A stretch of DNA of 47,648 bases from Bacteroidales bacterium (GTDB lineage Bacteria; Bacteroidota; Bacteroidia; Bacteroidales; UBA7960). The notes below the pieces were generated by a model. The model worked only from the letters and a program-made list of their open reading frames with translations, had not been told where the DNA came from and ran no database searches. A program made the translations under genes and the position numbers. The DNA lies in the NCBI GenBank assembly GCA_003560165.1, contig PWJC01000069.1:1-47648 (forward strand). Direction: 5' to 3'. Of the stretch, positions 7,570-17,640 are shown in pieces; within the stretch, counting starts at the first letter, position 1, and each line of letters starts with the position of its first letter.

Positions 7570-10179
7570 TTATTCACTGATCATCAAACCCACGGGGGCA
7601 TTTGAAAAGATCTCTGCGGCCGGAATGCTGCCGCTGAACGCCCGGCTCTCCGAAGTAAGCAGATTTTTCCAGCCGGTTTGCAATTGTGCCGGCAAGGCAA
7701 TGCGTGTATTGCTCCAATCAATTTCGGAAAGGTATTCGCCCTCCTGTTTTTGTGATAACCCTCCGGTGATAAGGGGAACAGCAATGATCAGCCGTTGGCT
7801 GTGCCATTGCCGGGCGAACGCCAGCACATGCCGCCTGTATTTTCCCTCCACTTTCAGGGGGAGATAGGCTCCGTTTTCAAACAAATCCGGATTTTCCCTG
7901 CGGAGTTTCAGCAGGGTATGTGTCAGCCAGAGTTTAATCTTTCCGTCAAAAGGTTTCCGGGAAAGCGACCGGATCATGCCGGCAGCTCCGGCCCGATGAT
8001 TGTTTTGCATTTCCTGCAGAAGCCTGAGGCGCTCATGGTAATCCACCTCTTTGCGATTATCCGGATCCACCAGGCTCAGGTCCCACAGTTCGGTGCCCTG
8101 ATAAATATCCGGCACCCCCGGGCAGGTGCATTTCAGGGTGAGCTGGGCCAGAGAGTTTACCACACCCCGCCAGGCCACTTTTTGCTGGAAGGGCAGGAAG
8201 GCCCTGAGGAAGTCATGTTTGGGATCCAGCATGTTCCACACAAAGCTGCAAACGGCTTTTTCGTAGACCTCATCGGGGTGACGCCAGCTAACCTTCCGCT
8301 TGGCTTCCCTGAGGGCTTTTACCAGGTACTGGTCGATCCTGTCTAGGTATTCTTCATCAGCCCTGCCGTCAAACGGGAAAGTACCCAAAAGGGTCTGGTA
8401 AATAAAGTACTCCACGCTTAGCGAGGGCTCCAGCAATCCCGAATCCAGCCTGGTCTTCAATTTCTGGTTCATCTGCATCCATCGGTGAACATTCGATTCC
8501 CACTCACGGGTCAGCTCACTTACTACATTGAGGCGGGCCCGCACATCTTCACCCCGTTTGGTATCGTGGGTGCTTGTGGTGTTCATGGTCAGGGGCCAGT
8601 TTGCCTGCCTGGCTTTCATCTGGCGGTGAAACTCCGATATCGGGATCCCCTTGGCATTGATGGCATCACCTACTTCATTGTGGGCAATAAAGGAGTTATA
8701 CTGGTACATGGAGGTATCCTCCACGCCCTTGGCCATCAGCGGACCGGTGTACTGCATCAGCCGTCTGAAAAAAGACCCCACCTTGCGTATGTTTTCACCG
8801 TCTGTCCTGTTTTTTGAGAACAGAACATCAGCCAGCTTATCCAGTGCAGGGACAATCCCTGGGTTCCGCTGTTTCGCCTGCCGGATAATCTCCCGTACCA
8901 GTTTCCTGTTTTGATTCCGGATGGGGAAACGGCGGGGATAAAGCCGGTACACCGGGCAGGCCAGCATAAATTCTCCAATGGCTTCTTTTATCTCCTCTTT
9001 TGTGACGCCCTCCTGTTTGTAATCCAGCAAGCCCAGCCGGTCAAAGTATGCTGTAATGTTGTTCCACTCTCCGTGCATCCGGGTGGTGAGAATCATTTTT
9101 TTATTCTGGTAAATCAATTCAACCGGTGGTGTTCTGACCTGGGTAACTTCTTTGAAAAGGTTTTTCAGCCGGGGGGATTTCCGAACATCAGTCAGCAGAT
9201 TATTGACCATGGCCAAAAAATCATAGCCTGTACTTCCCTGAACGGGCCAGAACTCCGGAAGGTCTTCGTCCTGCTCCAGGATCTTTTCCGCAACAATATA
9301 TGCTTCCCTGCCTGATAACCGGCGAAGCTGCTGCAGGTAACCGTTGGGATCGTTAAGACCATCTATATGATCGATCCTGAAGCCATTGAGGTGGCCTTGG
9401 TGAAGCAGTTGTGCCACAAAGCGGTGCCAGGCATGAAAAACATTTTCGTCTTCCATGCGCAAACAGATCAGCCCGTTGACTGTGAAGAAGCGGCGGTAGT
9501 TGATCCGTTTTTCGGTTTCCTGCCAGTGGCAAAGTGTAAAATGCTGTTTGTCAAGGACCTCCTTTAATTTTGTCGGATCGCTGTTGTATTTTTCCAGGAT
9601 GCCTTCGACCAGGTCTTTGCCGGGCTTCGTGCCGGCCCGGTCTTTTACAAGGTTTGAAAAAGTATCGGGACTGCATGGATAAACATGATCGAAATACCGG
9701 ATGCAAAAATGTTGATTTTCCCATCCCAGTTTGATCTCCCCCCTGCGAACGGCCTCCTCACGGCTGCTGCCAAGGAAGGGAAGCATAAGGGGGTTGCCGG
9801 GGCCGGGCACGCCCGGTTCGAGGTCAAATACATGATGGAATGGCGAGCGGCTCCCGTTTTTCAGGACGTCCATTAGCCAGTCATTCTTCGGATGATACGC
9901 CATATGATTGGGAACAATGTCCTGCACCCATCCAATCCCGGCTTTCTGAAATTCTCCGGTGAGGCTTTTGAAATGCTGCAGCCTGCCTGTTTCAGGATTC
10001 ATTTCAAGGGGGTTGATCACGTCGTATCCGTGCCCGCTCCCGGGAACGGCCTTCAGCAGAGGTGAGGCATAAATGGTGCCCGGGCCCAGCAGGCTGAAAT
10101 ACTCAAGGTGTGCCTCCAGTTGTTTCAGGGTAAACCCTTTATGGAACTGGATCCTGTAGGTGGATATAGGATCATACAT
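7570..10179 (-). CDS. treY: Malto-oligosyltrehalose synthase
   Basis: This GH13 enzyme turns the reducing-end alpha-1,4 bond of malto-oligosaccharides into an alpha,alpha-1,1 bond, the first step of the TreYZ trehalose route. It opens with PISTYRIQFHKGFTL and ASPLLKAVPGSGHGYDV, typical of TreY. The GH13 residues are in GFRIDHIDGL (nucleophile Asp270), IVAEKILE (acid/base Glu298) and TSTHDTKRGED (Asp539). I place the start at 10179, 7 bp after the treZ stop codon. An upstream ATG at 10209 would overlap treZ by 23 bp and add ten residues not usual in the family. At 869 residues it is within the long end of the family. It is the last gene of the glgX-treZ-treY set. Confidence 0.93.
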   Translation of the reverse strand: MYDPISTYRIQFHKGFTLKQLEAHLEYFSLLGPGTIYASPLLKAVPGSGHGYDVINPLEMNPETGRLQHFKSLTGEFQKAGIGWVQDIVPNHMAYHPKNDWLMDVLKNGSRSPFHHVFDLEPGVPGPGNPLMLPFLGSSREEAVRRGEIKLGWENQHFCIRYFDHVYPCSPDTFSNLVKDRAGTKPGKDLVEGILEKYNSDPTKLKEVLDKQHFTLCHWQETEKRINYRRFFTVNGLICLRMEDENVFHAWHRFVAQLLHQGHLNGFRIDHIDGLNDPNGYLQQLRRLSGREAYIVAEKILEQDEDLPEFWPVQGSTGYDFLAMVNNLLTDVRKSPRLKNLFKEVTQVRTPPVELIYQNKKMILTTRMHGEWNNITAYFDRLGLLDYKQEGVTKEEIKEAIGEFMLACPVYRLYPRRFPIRNQNRKLVREIIRQAKQRNPGIVPALDKLADVLFSKNRTDGENIRKVGSFFRRLMQYTGPLMAKGVEDTSMYQYNSFIAHNEVGDAINAKGIPISEFHRQMKARQANWPLTMNTTSTHDTKRGEDVRARLNVVSELTREWESNVHRWMQMNQKLKTRLDSGLLEPSLSVEYFIYQTLLGTFPFDGRADEEYLDRIDQYLVKALREAKRKVSWRHPDEVYEKAVCSFVWNMLDPKHDFLRAFLPFQQKVAWRGVVNSLAQLTLKCTCPGVPDIYQGTELWDLSLVDPDNRKEVDYHERLRLLQEMQNNHRAGAAGMIRSLSRKPFDGKIKLWLTHTLLKLRRENPDLFENGAYLPLKVEGKYRRHVLAFARQWHSQRLIIAVPLITGGLSQKQEGEYLSEIDWSNTRIALPAQLQTGWKNLLTSESRAFSGSIPAAEIFSNAPVGLMISE

Positions 10180-10186
10180 GATAGTG

Positions 10187-12040
10187 TCAGGTGACTTTAA
10201 AGATGACAATCGACTTTTCCGCTGCTTTTACAGATAATTTATCTCCATCAGAAACAAAGGGAGGCAGGTCATTATCTACAGGGCCGCCCCATTTTTCATG
10301 GGCAGAATAAAGAAGCAGGTTTGTGTTTTCAGCAGACAGCCCGTCAATGGGTACCACAATGCCCTCATCGGCGAAATTCATGATGGCCACCAGGGTTTCT
10401 GCCTCCCCTTCTCTGCGAAGCAATATTGCTTTGCCGGCAGCAGCTTCCTCTGCACGGGTGGCTGATCTGTCACCCGGTTTCAGCAGGGGTTCCTGTTTCC
10501 GCAGCGAGATCAGTTCTTTGTAGAATGACAGCATCTGCTGTTGTGCGGGAGATCCATCCCAGTTCCATTTCAGCTTCGATGCTTCAAAGGTTTCTTCGGC
10601 CGCAGGGTCGGGGGGATCCGCATCCTGGATAAAATCCCGGAATTCCCGTTCTCTTCCTTTGCGCGTCTGATTCAACAAATGGTGGTCGCCGTAGTTAATG
10701 AAAAACAAAAACGGGCTGTCTTCCGCAGTTTCTTCTCCCATAAACAGCATGGGAATGAAAGGGCTGACAAACATAGCGCCGGCAGCCAGCTTCCGGCTCC
10801 CGTGATCCAGCATGGCAGCAAGCCGGTCGCCCTTCATCCGGTTGCCCACCTGGTCGTGGTTCTGGGTGAATACCACAAAGCACTTCCCCGGCTGGCCGAT
10901 GGTGGGCGTGCCGAAGAATTTCTTACGGTGGGAAGAAAAAATCCCGTTATACACCCAGGCATGATTGAACGACTTGCAAAGGTGTTCCACGCCGCCGAAG
11001 TCCGAATAATATCCCTGCCGTTCACCCGTCAACAGGGCATGCAGGGCATGGTGCCATTCGTCGCACCATTGCGCATCGAGCCCGTATCCGTCTTTTGAAG
11101 GTGAGGTGATGTACCGGGTGTCGTTGAGGTCGCATTCCCCGATGAGGAAATGCCTGCCCCCCGTCTGGTCATTGAATGCAGCCACGCAATCGCTGAGTTC
11201 ACGCAAAAAATGCCGTGGACTCATATCCCTGATGGCGTGTACCGCATCCAGCCGCAACCCGTCTACATGAAAGTCGCGCAGCCACATAAGGGCATTTTCC
11301 AGGAAATAATTCCGGACCCCGTCGCACCAGGCATCATCAAAATTCACCGCCTTTCCCCAGGGGGTTTGGTACTTTTCGGTAAAATACGGCCCGAAAGCAT
11401 TGAGGTAATTCCCTTCCGGGCCCAGGTGGTTGTACACCACATCAAGGATGACGGCGATCCCTTTTTGATGGCAGGCGGTGATCAACCTGGAAAATTCCAT
11501 GGGACCTCCATAGGACTGCTGAACAGCGTAAGGGCAGACCCCGTCGTAGCCCCAGTTGCGTGCGCCGGGGAAAGCCGCTACCGGCATGATCTCCACAGCA
11601 TTGACACCCAGGTCGGCCAGGTAGTCGAGTTTTTCCGCTGCCCCCATAAAAGTACCTTCGGGCGTAAAAGTGCCCACATGCAGTTCGTAGATGATCAGTT
11701 CCTGCAGCGGGATGCCCCGCCACTGTGGGTCTCCGGTTTTGCGGATTTTCTGCAGGTCGATGCATTCAGAGAATCCGTGTACCCCATCGGGCTGCGACAA
11801 AGATGCCGGGTCGGGGAAACGGTTTTTGTTGTTGATGCGGAACATATAGCGATCTCCTTCTTCCAGGCCAGGGCATGCGGCCTCCCAGAAACCAACTTCT
11901 TTATTTTGAAGGGGGAAGGCAGTTTTCCCCTCAACCTCCAGGCTGAGTTTGCTTGCATATGGGGCCCATACGCGGGCCAGGGGATCTTCGTCCGGACGAA
12001 AATTCACCCCCTGCCTCCTTCCCGAAAGATCTGTCTGCAT
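10187..12040 (-). CDS. treZ: Malto-oligosyltrehalose trehalohydrolase
   Basis: This 617-residue GH13 enzyme cleaves the maltosyl-trehalose bond made by TreY and releases trehalose. An N-terminal beta-sandwich (VWAPYASKLSLEVEGK) is followed by the barrel. Features visible are YELHVGTFTPEGTF, WGYDGVCPYAVQQSYGGP, DVVYNHLGPEGNY, GLRLDAVHAI (nucleophile Asp265), LIGECDLND (acid/base Glu302) and TQNHDQVGNR (Asp396). The usual TreZ sequence at the second site is closer to AENDLND; here the neighbours of the glutamate are Gly and Cys, but the catalytic residue is kept. It lies between glgX (164 bp upstream) and treY (directly downstream). Confidence 0.94.
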   Translation of the reverse strand: MQTDLSGRRQGVNFRPDEDPLARVWAPYASKLSLEVEGKTAFPLQNKEVGFWEAACPGLEEGDRYMFRINNKNRFPDPASLSQPDGVHGFSECIDLQKIRKTGDPQWRGIPLQELIIYELHVGTFTPEGTFMGAAEKLDYLADLGVNAVEIMPVAAFPGARNWGYDGVCPYAVQQSYGGPMEFSRLITACHQKGIAVILDVVYNHLGPEGNYLNAFGPYFTEKYQTPWGKAVNFDDAWCDGVRNYFLENALMWLRDFHVDGLRLDAVHAIRDMSPRHFLRELSDCVAAFNDQTGGRHFLIGECDLNDTRYITSPSKDGYGLDAQWCDEWHHALHALLTGERQGYYSDFGGVEHLCKSFNHAWVYNGIFSSHRKKFFGTPTIGQPGKCFVVFTQNHDQVGNRMKGDRLAAMLDHGSRKLAAGAMFVSPFIPMLFMGEETAEDSPFLFFINYGDHHLLNQTRKGREREFRDFIQDADPPDPAAEETFEASKLKWNWDGSPAQQQMLSFYKELISLRKQEPLLKPGDRSATRAEEAAAGKAILLRREGEAETLVAIMNFADEGIVVPIDGLSAENTNLLLYSAHEKWGGPVDNDLPPFVSDGDKLSVKAAEKSIVIFKVT

Positions 12041-12204
12041 AATTGTGCTGGATTATACGTGACTAAAAGCTATAAACGGCATTTTTTCGGTAGTGATGGG
12101 GAAGGTCGTGAGACAAATAATTCAGGATCCATCGCTTTAACCAGAAATTATCAGAATAGTTTGCTGCAAACCAAGGGGTGAGCTGAACACCGGGTTTTCA
12201 GAAA

Positions 12205-14343
12205 TCAGGAAGCCTTCTTGGGGCTTTGCAGCAAAACCACAGAACGTTCCTTTACCCTGAGCTCCTGTCCAGGCTCAAGGGTTGTCTGGTCATTTTTATA
12301 AAACCTGCCCTCTCCCGTATCCATGATCAGCATCCAGGACCTGCTAAAATCCTCCGGCGGCAGGCGGAATGTGAGGGATTCGTGGTGTGCGTTGAAAATC
12401 AAATAAAAATCATCGTCTTTCAGTTGTTTCCCGTCGGAGGTCTTGCCAGGGATCCCGTCGCCCGAAAGGTACACCCCGATGGCCTGATCTCCCCCATTTT
12501 CCCAGTCGTGAATGGTCATGATGTTTCCGTCAGGGCGGAACCACTCGATGTCTTTCACCTTGCTTCCGTTTACCGCCTTGTATTTGAACCATTGTTTGCG
12601 TGAAAAAACATGATGCTCAATGCGCAACCGGATAAGTTCTGATGTGAACTCCATCAAATCCCTGTCCATGTTGTCCCAGTCAATCCAGGAAATTTCGTTG
12701 TCCTGGCAATAGGGATTGTTGTTCCCGTTCTGAGTCTTGCCCAGTTCATCGCCGGCCACCAGCATGGGGATGCCCTGTGAGAGCATCAGGGTACTCAGAA
12801 AATTCCTTACCTGCTTTTTTCTCTGGTAATTGATGTCCGCGTCGTCGGTATGCCCCTCCACGCCGAAGTTCCATGAGCGGTTATGACTTTCTCCGTCGCG
12901 GTTGTTCTCACCGTTGGCCAGGTTGTGTTTCTTATTGTAGGATACCAGATCGCGCAGGGTAAACCCGTCATGGGCGGTGATGAAATTGATGCTTGCCACG
13001 GGCCGCCGCCAGTCGTCGTAGTAGAGGTCGGAACTGCCCGTCATCCGCCTGGCAAAATCCCCCAGTTTCTGGCGCTCACCCCGCCAGAAATCCCGCATCA
13101 CATCTCTGTAATGCCCGTTCCATTCCATCCATCCCTGCGGAAAATTCCCAACCTGGTAACCGCCTTCGCCCACGTCCCAGGGTTCGGCGATGAGTTTGAC
13201 CTGCGACAATACGGGATCCTGATGCAGCACGTCAAAAAAGGAACCCCATTTGTCCACATCGCTGAACTCCCTGGCCAGTGCCGATGCCAGATCAAACCGG
13301 AAACCGTCTACATGCATTTCGGTTACCCAGTAACGCAGACTGTCCATGATCAGACGGAGAATGGTCGGGTGTACCGTATTCAGGGTATTCCCGGTTCCGG
13401 TATAATCCACATAGTGACGCTTATTATCGTCCGGGAGCCTGTAATAGGATAAATTGTCGATACCCCGGAAGCAAAGGGGGGGCCCCAGTTCATTGCCCTC
13501 GCCGGTGTGGTTGTACACTACATCCAGGATTACCTCAATGCCGGCTTCGTGCAGCGATTTGACCATGTTCCTGAACTCATAGATCTGCTCTACCCCGGCA
13601 TTGCTACTTGCCGAGTACTCCGGGTGGGGAGCAAAGAAATTGATGCTGTTGTAGCCCCAATAGTTCGACAGCCCCTGTTTGACCAGGTGGCGGTCATGGA
13701 TAAAGTGGTGAACCGGCATGAGCTCCACGGCATTTACTCCCAGGCCTTTCAGGTAGGCAATGACATCCGGATGCCGCAGGGCGGCATAGGTGCCCCGGAT
13801 ATCGTCAGGGATGCCCGGAAACCTTTTGGTGAACCCTTTGACGTGCACCTCATAGATCACCGTTTTGTTCAGCGGGATTTTCAGCTGTGTATCCCCATGC
13901 CAGTCGAACCGGTCGTCGATCACTACGCTTTTGGGGACAAAAGGTGCGCTGTCGCTTTCGCTGAAAGACCGATCCTTTTCCGGATCACCCACCTTGTAGC
14001 CAAACAATGAATCATCCCACTTTTCTATCCCGCTGAGGGCTTTTGCATAAGGGTCAATGCATAGTTTGTTCGGGTTGAAGCGGTGGCCGTGTTCGGGTTT
14101 ATAGGGCCCCTGAACACGGTATCCGTATTGCTGCCCGGGTTTGAGCCCCGGGATGTACACATGCCATTGGTTGTGTGTACGTTCGGTGACGGGAATGCGG
14201 TGTGCTTCCTTCCCGGTTTCGTCATACAGACAAAGTTCAACGGCCGTGGCATTCTCAGAAAACAGGGCAAAGTTCACGCCCTCTCCATCGTATATGGAGC
14301 CCAGCGGATAAGGAATGCCGGGCCAGGTAGTTAAGTCGGTCAT
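12205..14343 (-). CDS. glgX: Glycogen debranching enzyme GlgX/TreX
   Basis: This GH13 debranching enzyme removes alpha-1,6 branches from glycogen-like glucan and so supplies linear chains to TreY. With the start at 14343 it has 712 residues and opens with TDLTTWPGIPYPLGSIYDGEG, the usual GlgX beginning with a CBM48 domain. Catalytic motifs are DGFRFDLA (Asp351), LIAEPWD (Glu387) and FITAHDGFTL (Asp459). A longer open frame begins at 14430, but its extra 29 residues are not family-like, and a full-match -7 box (14418-14425) lies inside that extension. Together these support the shorter start. It heads the glgX-treZ-treY group and diverges from the large regulator gene across about 345 bp. Confidence 0.93.
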   Translation of the reverse strand: MTDLTTWPGIPYPLGSIYDGEGVNFALFSENATAVELCLYDETGKEAHRIPVTERTHNQWHVYIPGLKPGQQYGYRVQGPYKPEHGHRFNPNKLCIDPYAKALSGIEKWDDSLFGYKVGDPEKDRSFSESDSAPFVPKSVVIDDRFDWHGDTQLKIPLNKTVIYEVHVKGFTKRFPGIPDDIRGTYAALRHPDVIAYLKGLGVNAVELMPVHHFIHDRHLVKQGLSNYWGYNSINFFAPHPEYSASSNAGVEQIYEFRNMVKSLHEAGIEVILDVVYNHTGEGNELGPPLCFRGIDNLSYYRLPDDNKRHYVDYTGTGNTLNTVHPTILRLIMDSLRYWVTEMHVDGFRFDLASALAREFSDVDKWGSFFDVLHQDPVLSQVKLIAEPWDVGEGGYQVGNFPQGWMEWNGHYRDVMRDFWRGERQKLGDFARRMTGSSDLYYDDWRRPVASINFITAHDGFTLRDLVSYNKKHNLANGENNRDGESHNRSWNFGVEGHTDDADINYQRKKQVRNFLSTLMLSQGIPMLVAGDELGKTQNGNNNPYCQDNEISWIDWDNMDRDLMEFTSELIRLRIEHHVFSRKQWFKYKAVNGSKVKDIEWFRPDGNIMTIHDWENGGDQAIGVYLSGDGIPGKTSDGKQLKDDDFYLIFNAHHESLTFRLPPEDFSRSWMLIMDTGEGRFYKNDQTTLEPGQELRVKERSVVLLQSPKKAS

Positions 14344-14417
14344 TGTTTGCATCGTGTTATTGATCCTCATGGTATCTATTTTTGCCGAGGCAAATTGTGC
14401 AGATCGGATGTTTTTAT

Positions 14418-14425
14418 CAAAAATA
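14418..14425 (-). promoter_or_regulatory. Candidate -7 box for glgX-treZ-treY
   Basis: On the minus strand this reads TATTTTTG, a full match to the Bacteroidota TAnnTTTG box, 74 bp before the chosen glgX start. No good TTTG -33 box is seen at the expected distance, so support rests on the -7 box alone. Confidence 0.4.
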
Positions 14426-14659
14426 CACAATCAGCGTGAATTCTGCATAAAGGATCCGGGGCCGGTGAGATGCAGCAGGCTTCATTGGCCTTCGGACAAG
14501 ACCACTCAGACGTACAGAATATTTAGGCTCCGATACGGGCCGTCCACTGATGGGTGGCCGGTCAGATGCCACTGGGTTTAACGAATTGATAAGACAGGCA
14601 GGTACCGGGAAATCAGGGCGGCTCAGGCAGTAAACACCATATGCAAAATAAAAGAAGAT

Positions 14660-14667
14660 TATCTTTG
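14660..14667 (+). promoter_or_regulatory. Candidate -7 box for the propeller regulator gene
   Basis: TATCTTTG fully matches TAnnTTTG and ends 21 nt before the ATG at 14689. No clear -33 TTTG precedes it at about 20 nt. The 5' leader would be very short. Confidence 0.4.
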
Positions 14668-14688
14668 TTATCATAATATACGAACATC

Positions 14689-17604
14689 ATGCAAAGTCTG
14701 CATAAAACAGTTATCTTTCTGCTTCTTATAAACCTCTTGTGTTTGCCGGGTTTTGCACAAATCAAGGGCATTGGCCTGCCATTCATAGTCAACCATCCGC
14801 GCCACGAATACCAGGCCGGTTCGCAAAATTGGTCGGTGACCCAAAGCAAACCCGGGTTTATGTATTTCGGAAACAACGATGGCGTCCTCGAATACAACGG
14901 TACCAGCTGGCGCCTTTACCCGGTTCCCAATACCTCCATTGTCCGTTCGGTGAAGGCCGTGGGTGACAAAATCTATGCCGGCGCCTTTGAAGAAATCGGC
15001 TATCTGGCTCCCGGCCACAGCGGCCGGCTTGTCTGGAATTCATTGAACCACCTGATTCCGACCGAATTCCGGAACTTTGATGAAGTATGGAATATTTTCC
15101 ATGATGGCGGGCGGATTATTTTTCAGTCTTTCGCCTACATCTTCATCCTTGAGGAAGGAAATGTTGAGGTCATCAGGCCGGAAGAAAGTTTTGGGTTTCT
15201 GCACCAGGTCAACGAAGATCTGTACGTCTTTGAAGAGGGAAAAGGGCTGATGCAGCTAATGGGAAATGCCTTGTCGCTGCTTAGTGATCATCCGGTATTT
15301 TTCCGCAACGAAATTACCTGCATACTGCCCCACGATCAACATCATTTGCTGATAGGCACCTCCAACGAAGGGGTTTTTACCTGGGACGGCCGGGATCTGA
15401 CCCGGTGGTGGGGGCCGGTAAATCAACACCTTGTAAATGACAATCTGTATTCGGGCCTCAGGTTGAGCGACGGGAATTTTGCGTTCGGATCAATCAGTGA
15501 CGGGGTTTTTATCACCACTGCCGGGGGCGATATACTGCAACATCTCAACCGCTCAAAAGGACTTCAGAACAACACGGTGCTGGCCATGTTCCAGGACCGC
15601 CATAAAAATTTGTGGTTGGGGATGGACAATGGCATTGACTATGTGGAGATCAGTTCGCCGGTGACCCTGTTCAACCACAACCACAACATAGAAAGCACCT
15701 ATGCCACCATTGTGCACAACGGCATCATTTACGCAGGCACAAATCAGGGGCTGTTTGCGGCACGGCTTGAAGATCTGGGCAACCTAACGGATCATCAACC
15801 GGAGTTTCGCCTGGTAGAAGGCACCAAAGGTCAGGTCTGGAGTCTGGAAGTTGTTGACAACACCCTGCTTTGCGGCCACAATTTTGGCGCTTATCAGGTA
15901 AATGGGTTTTCGGCAAGGCAGATCTCTGACATCAGGGGGTTCTGGTCGTTCCTGAAACCCGAACAGCCGGGCAACCGGTTGATTGCAGGGACCTATACTG
16001 GGCTTGTAACACTCGAAAAAAGGGAAGGAAACTGGTACTTTCTTGACAGGATCGCAGGATTCAGGGAGTCGAGCCGCGAACTATACCTCGAAGGCAACAA
16101 CGAGTTGTGGGTGTCGCATGGTTACAGGGGCTTATTCCGGCTTCAGTTAAACGATGACTTCTCACGCATTCAAAGGGTGCAGCTGTATCACGACGAAGCA
16201 AACCTTCCGGCCGAACTCCCCTATAACATCCAGGTAGTGAACGGTCAGATGCGCGTTTCGACCCATAACGGCTTTTTCTATTATGACCACGATCTGCAGC
16301 TATTTGCCCCCGACACCAAAATGAATGAACTGTTTCAGAACAAGGGGTTTATTGATAAAATACATCAGGATGGCAACGGGAACCTGTGGTATTTTACAAC
16401 CACATCCCTCGGGTTGGTGCGCCTGCTCGAAGACGGGACCTACCGGAATATCACCTCACCTTTCTCGAGGATCAATGCGTTTCTGCTGCCTGCATTTCAG
16501 AATCTGTTCAGGCTCGATCCCCAAAATGTATTCATCGGGTCGCAGAACGGACTGGTTCATTACGATTCAGACATCATCAATGTTCAGCAGCAGACGGAAC
16601 AGGTGTACTTTACCGAAGTTTCTTTTTACGGAAAAGAGGTGGACGACCCTTATTTTACACACAGCAATGAAATCAAAGACAACAACAAGCTTATCCCTGA
16701 GCAACCCCACGCCCTTAACTCGGTGAGATTCAAGTTCACCACCCCTGTCTTTGAAAATCCAAACGTCCTTCGTTTCTCATACAGGCTGACCGGATTCGAG
16801 TCTGAATGGTCCGAATGGAGTGAGGTAAACTTCAAAGAATACACAAACCTGCGCGAGGGAGACTATGTGTTTGAGGTGAAGGCGCTGACTGCATTTGGGG
16901 CAGAAAGCGAGGTAAGTTCTTTTCATTTCAGTATAAAACCGCCCTTTCTGCGTTCGGTTACAGCCTATGTGGTCTATGCATTGTTGTTTCTGTTCGTTGT
17001 GGCAGGTAACGCCTATTTTATACGAAAAAGGCTGCTCAGGATCAGGCAAAGAGAAAAGATCGGGCACGAAAAAAGGCTGGCCAGGAGGGAAGAGATTTTT
17101 AAAGCGCAAACGGCACTCAGCAAAAAGGAGATCATGGAACTGCGCAACGAAGGGCTGAAAACTGAAATGAACCATAAGAATAAAGAACTCGCCAACGCCA
17201 CGATGCATCTTATTCAGAAAAACAAAACGCTTACAGAACTCAGGGATGATCTTACCCGGCTTATGAAAAGCCTGCCGTCCGATCATCACGACAAACAAAA
17301 CGTCAACAACCTGCTAAGAAAAGTAAACCGGGACCTTCGAAATGAGAAAAACTGGGAGCTGTTCAACAATTATTTTGATGAAGTGCACCAGGATTTCCTG
17401 AACCGGCTTAAAGAAAAGCATACCGGCCTGATACCCAAAGAGCTGCGTCTTTGTGCATACCTTCGGATGAACCTGTCAACCAAAGAGATCGCTCCACTAA
17501 TGAACATCTCCGTACGCGGTGTGGAGATCAGCAGATACCGTCTGAGAAAAAAATTACAGCTCGACAAAAACACCAATCTTACAGAATATATGCTTTCCCA
17601 ATAA
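14689..17604 (+). CDS. Membrane-spanning propeller/Y_Y_Y/HTH regulator (SusR-like layout)
   Basis: This 971-residue one-protein sensor-regulator has a signal peptide (MQSLHKTVIFLLLINLLCLPGFAQ). A periplasmic beta-propeller region of about 650 residues follows, with two-component-regulator propeller repeats such as FQDRHKNLWLGMDNGIDYVE and GNLWYFTT. Next come a Y_Y_Y domain (about 675-755, FSYRLTGFESEWSEW), one membrane helix (about 760-780, VVYALLFLFVVAGNAYFI) and a basic coiled coil (about 785-860). The C-terminus is a LuxR/GerE-type DNA-binding domain (about 910-971, LSTKEIAPLMNISVRGVEISRYRLRKKL). It lacks a histidine kinase and receiver, unlike hybrid two-component systems. Proteins of this layout control glycan loci in Bacteroidota. 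Its place directly before the beta-glucan genes, and divergent from treXZY, makes it the likely regulator of one or both. Confidence 0.88.
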   Translation: MQSLHKTVIFLLLINLLCLPGFAQIKGIGLPFIVNHPRHEYQAGSQNWSVTQSKPGFMYFGNNDGVLEYNGTSWRLYPVPNTSIVRSVKAVGDKIYAGAFEEIGYLAPGHSGRLVWNSLNHLIPTEFRNFDEVWNIFHDGGRIIFQSFAYIFILEEGNVEVIRPEESFGFLHQVNEDLYVFEEGKGLMQLMGNALSLLSDHPVFFRNEITCILPHDQHHLLIGTSNEGVFTWDGRDLTRWWGPVNQHLVNDNLYSGLRLSDGNFAFGSISDGVFITTAGGDILQHLNRSKGLQNNTVLAMFQDRHKNLWLGMDNGIDYVEISSPVTLFNHNHNIESTYATIVHNGIIYAGTNQGLFAARLEDLGNLTDHQPEFRLVEGTKGQVWSLEVVDNTLLCGHNFGAYQVNGFSARQISDIRGFWSFLKPEQPGNRLIAGTYTGLVTLEKREGNWYFLDRIAGFRESSRELYLEGNNELWVSHGYRGLFRLQLNDDFSRIQRVQLYHDEANLPAELPYNIQVVNGQMRVSTHNGFFYYDHDLQLFAPDTKMNELFQNKGFIDKIHQDGNGNLWYFTTTSLGLVRLLEDGTYRNITSPFSRINAFLLPAFQNLFRLDPQNVFIGSQNGLVHYDSDIINVQQQTEQVYFTEVSFYGKEVDDPYFTHSNEIKDNNKLIPEQPHALNSVRFKFTTPVFENPNVLRFSYRLTGFESEWSEWSEVNFKEYTNLREGDYVFEVKALTAFGAESEVSSFHFSIKPPFLRSVTAYVVYALLFLFVVAGNAYFIRKRLLRIRQREKIGHEKRLARREEIFKAQTALSKKEIMELRNEGLKTEMNHKNKELANATMHLIQKNKTLTELRDDLTRLMKSLPSDHHDKQNVNNLLRKVNRDLRNEKNWELFNNYFDEVHQDFLNRLKEKHTGLIPKELRLCAYLRMNLSTKEIAPLMNISVRGVEISRYRLRKKLQLDKNTNLTEYMLSQ

Positions 17605-17640
17605 AACAGTTTTCTGTTTTTTCACGTTGAGAAAATGGCA

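Noticed and set aside
11150-12181. 343-codon plus-strand open frame antisense to treZ
   Set aside because: It lies wholly within and just beyond a well-conserved GH13 gene on the other strand; it has no recognisable motif and its length follows from GC-rich third positions.
14689-17604. Hybrid two-component system sensor
   Set aside because: The propeller and Y_Y_Y domains match, but no histidine-kinase H-box, ATPase or receiver aspartate is present; the C-terminus is a LuxR-type HTH directly after a coiled coil.
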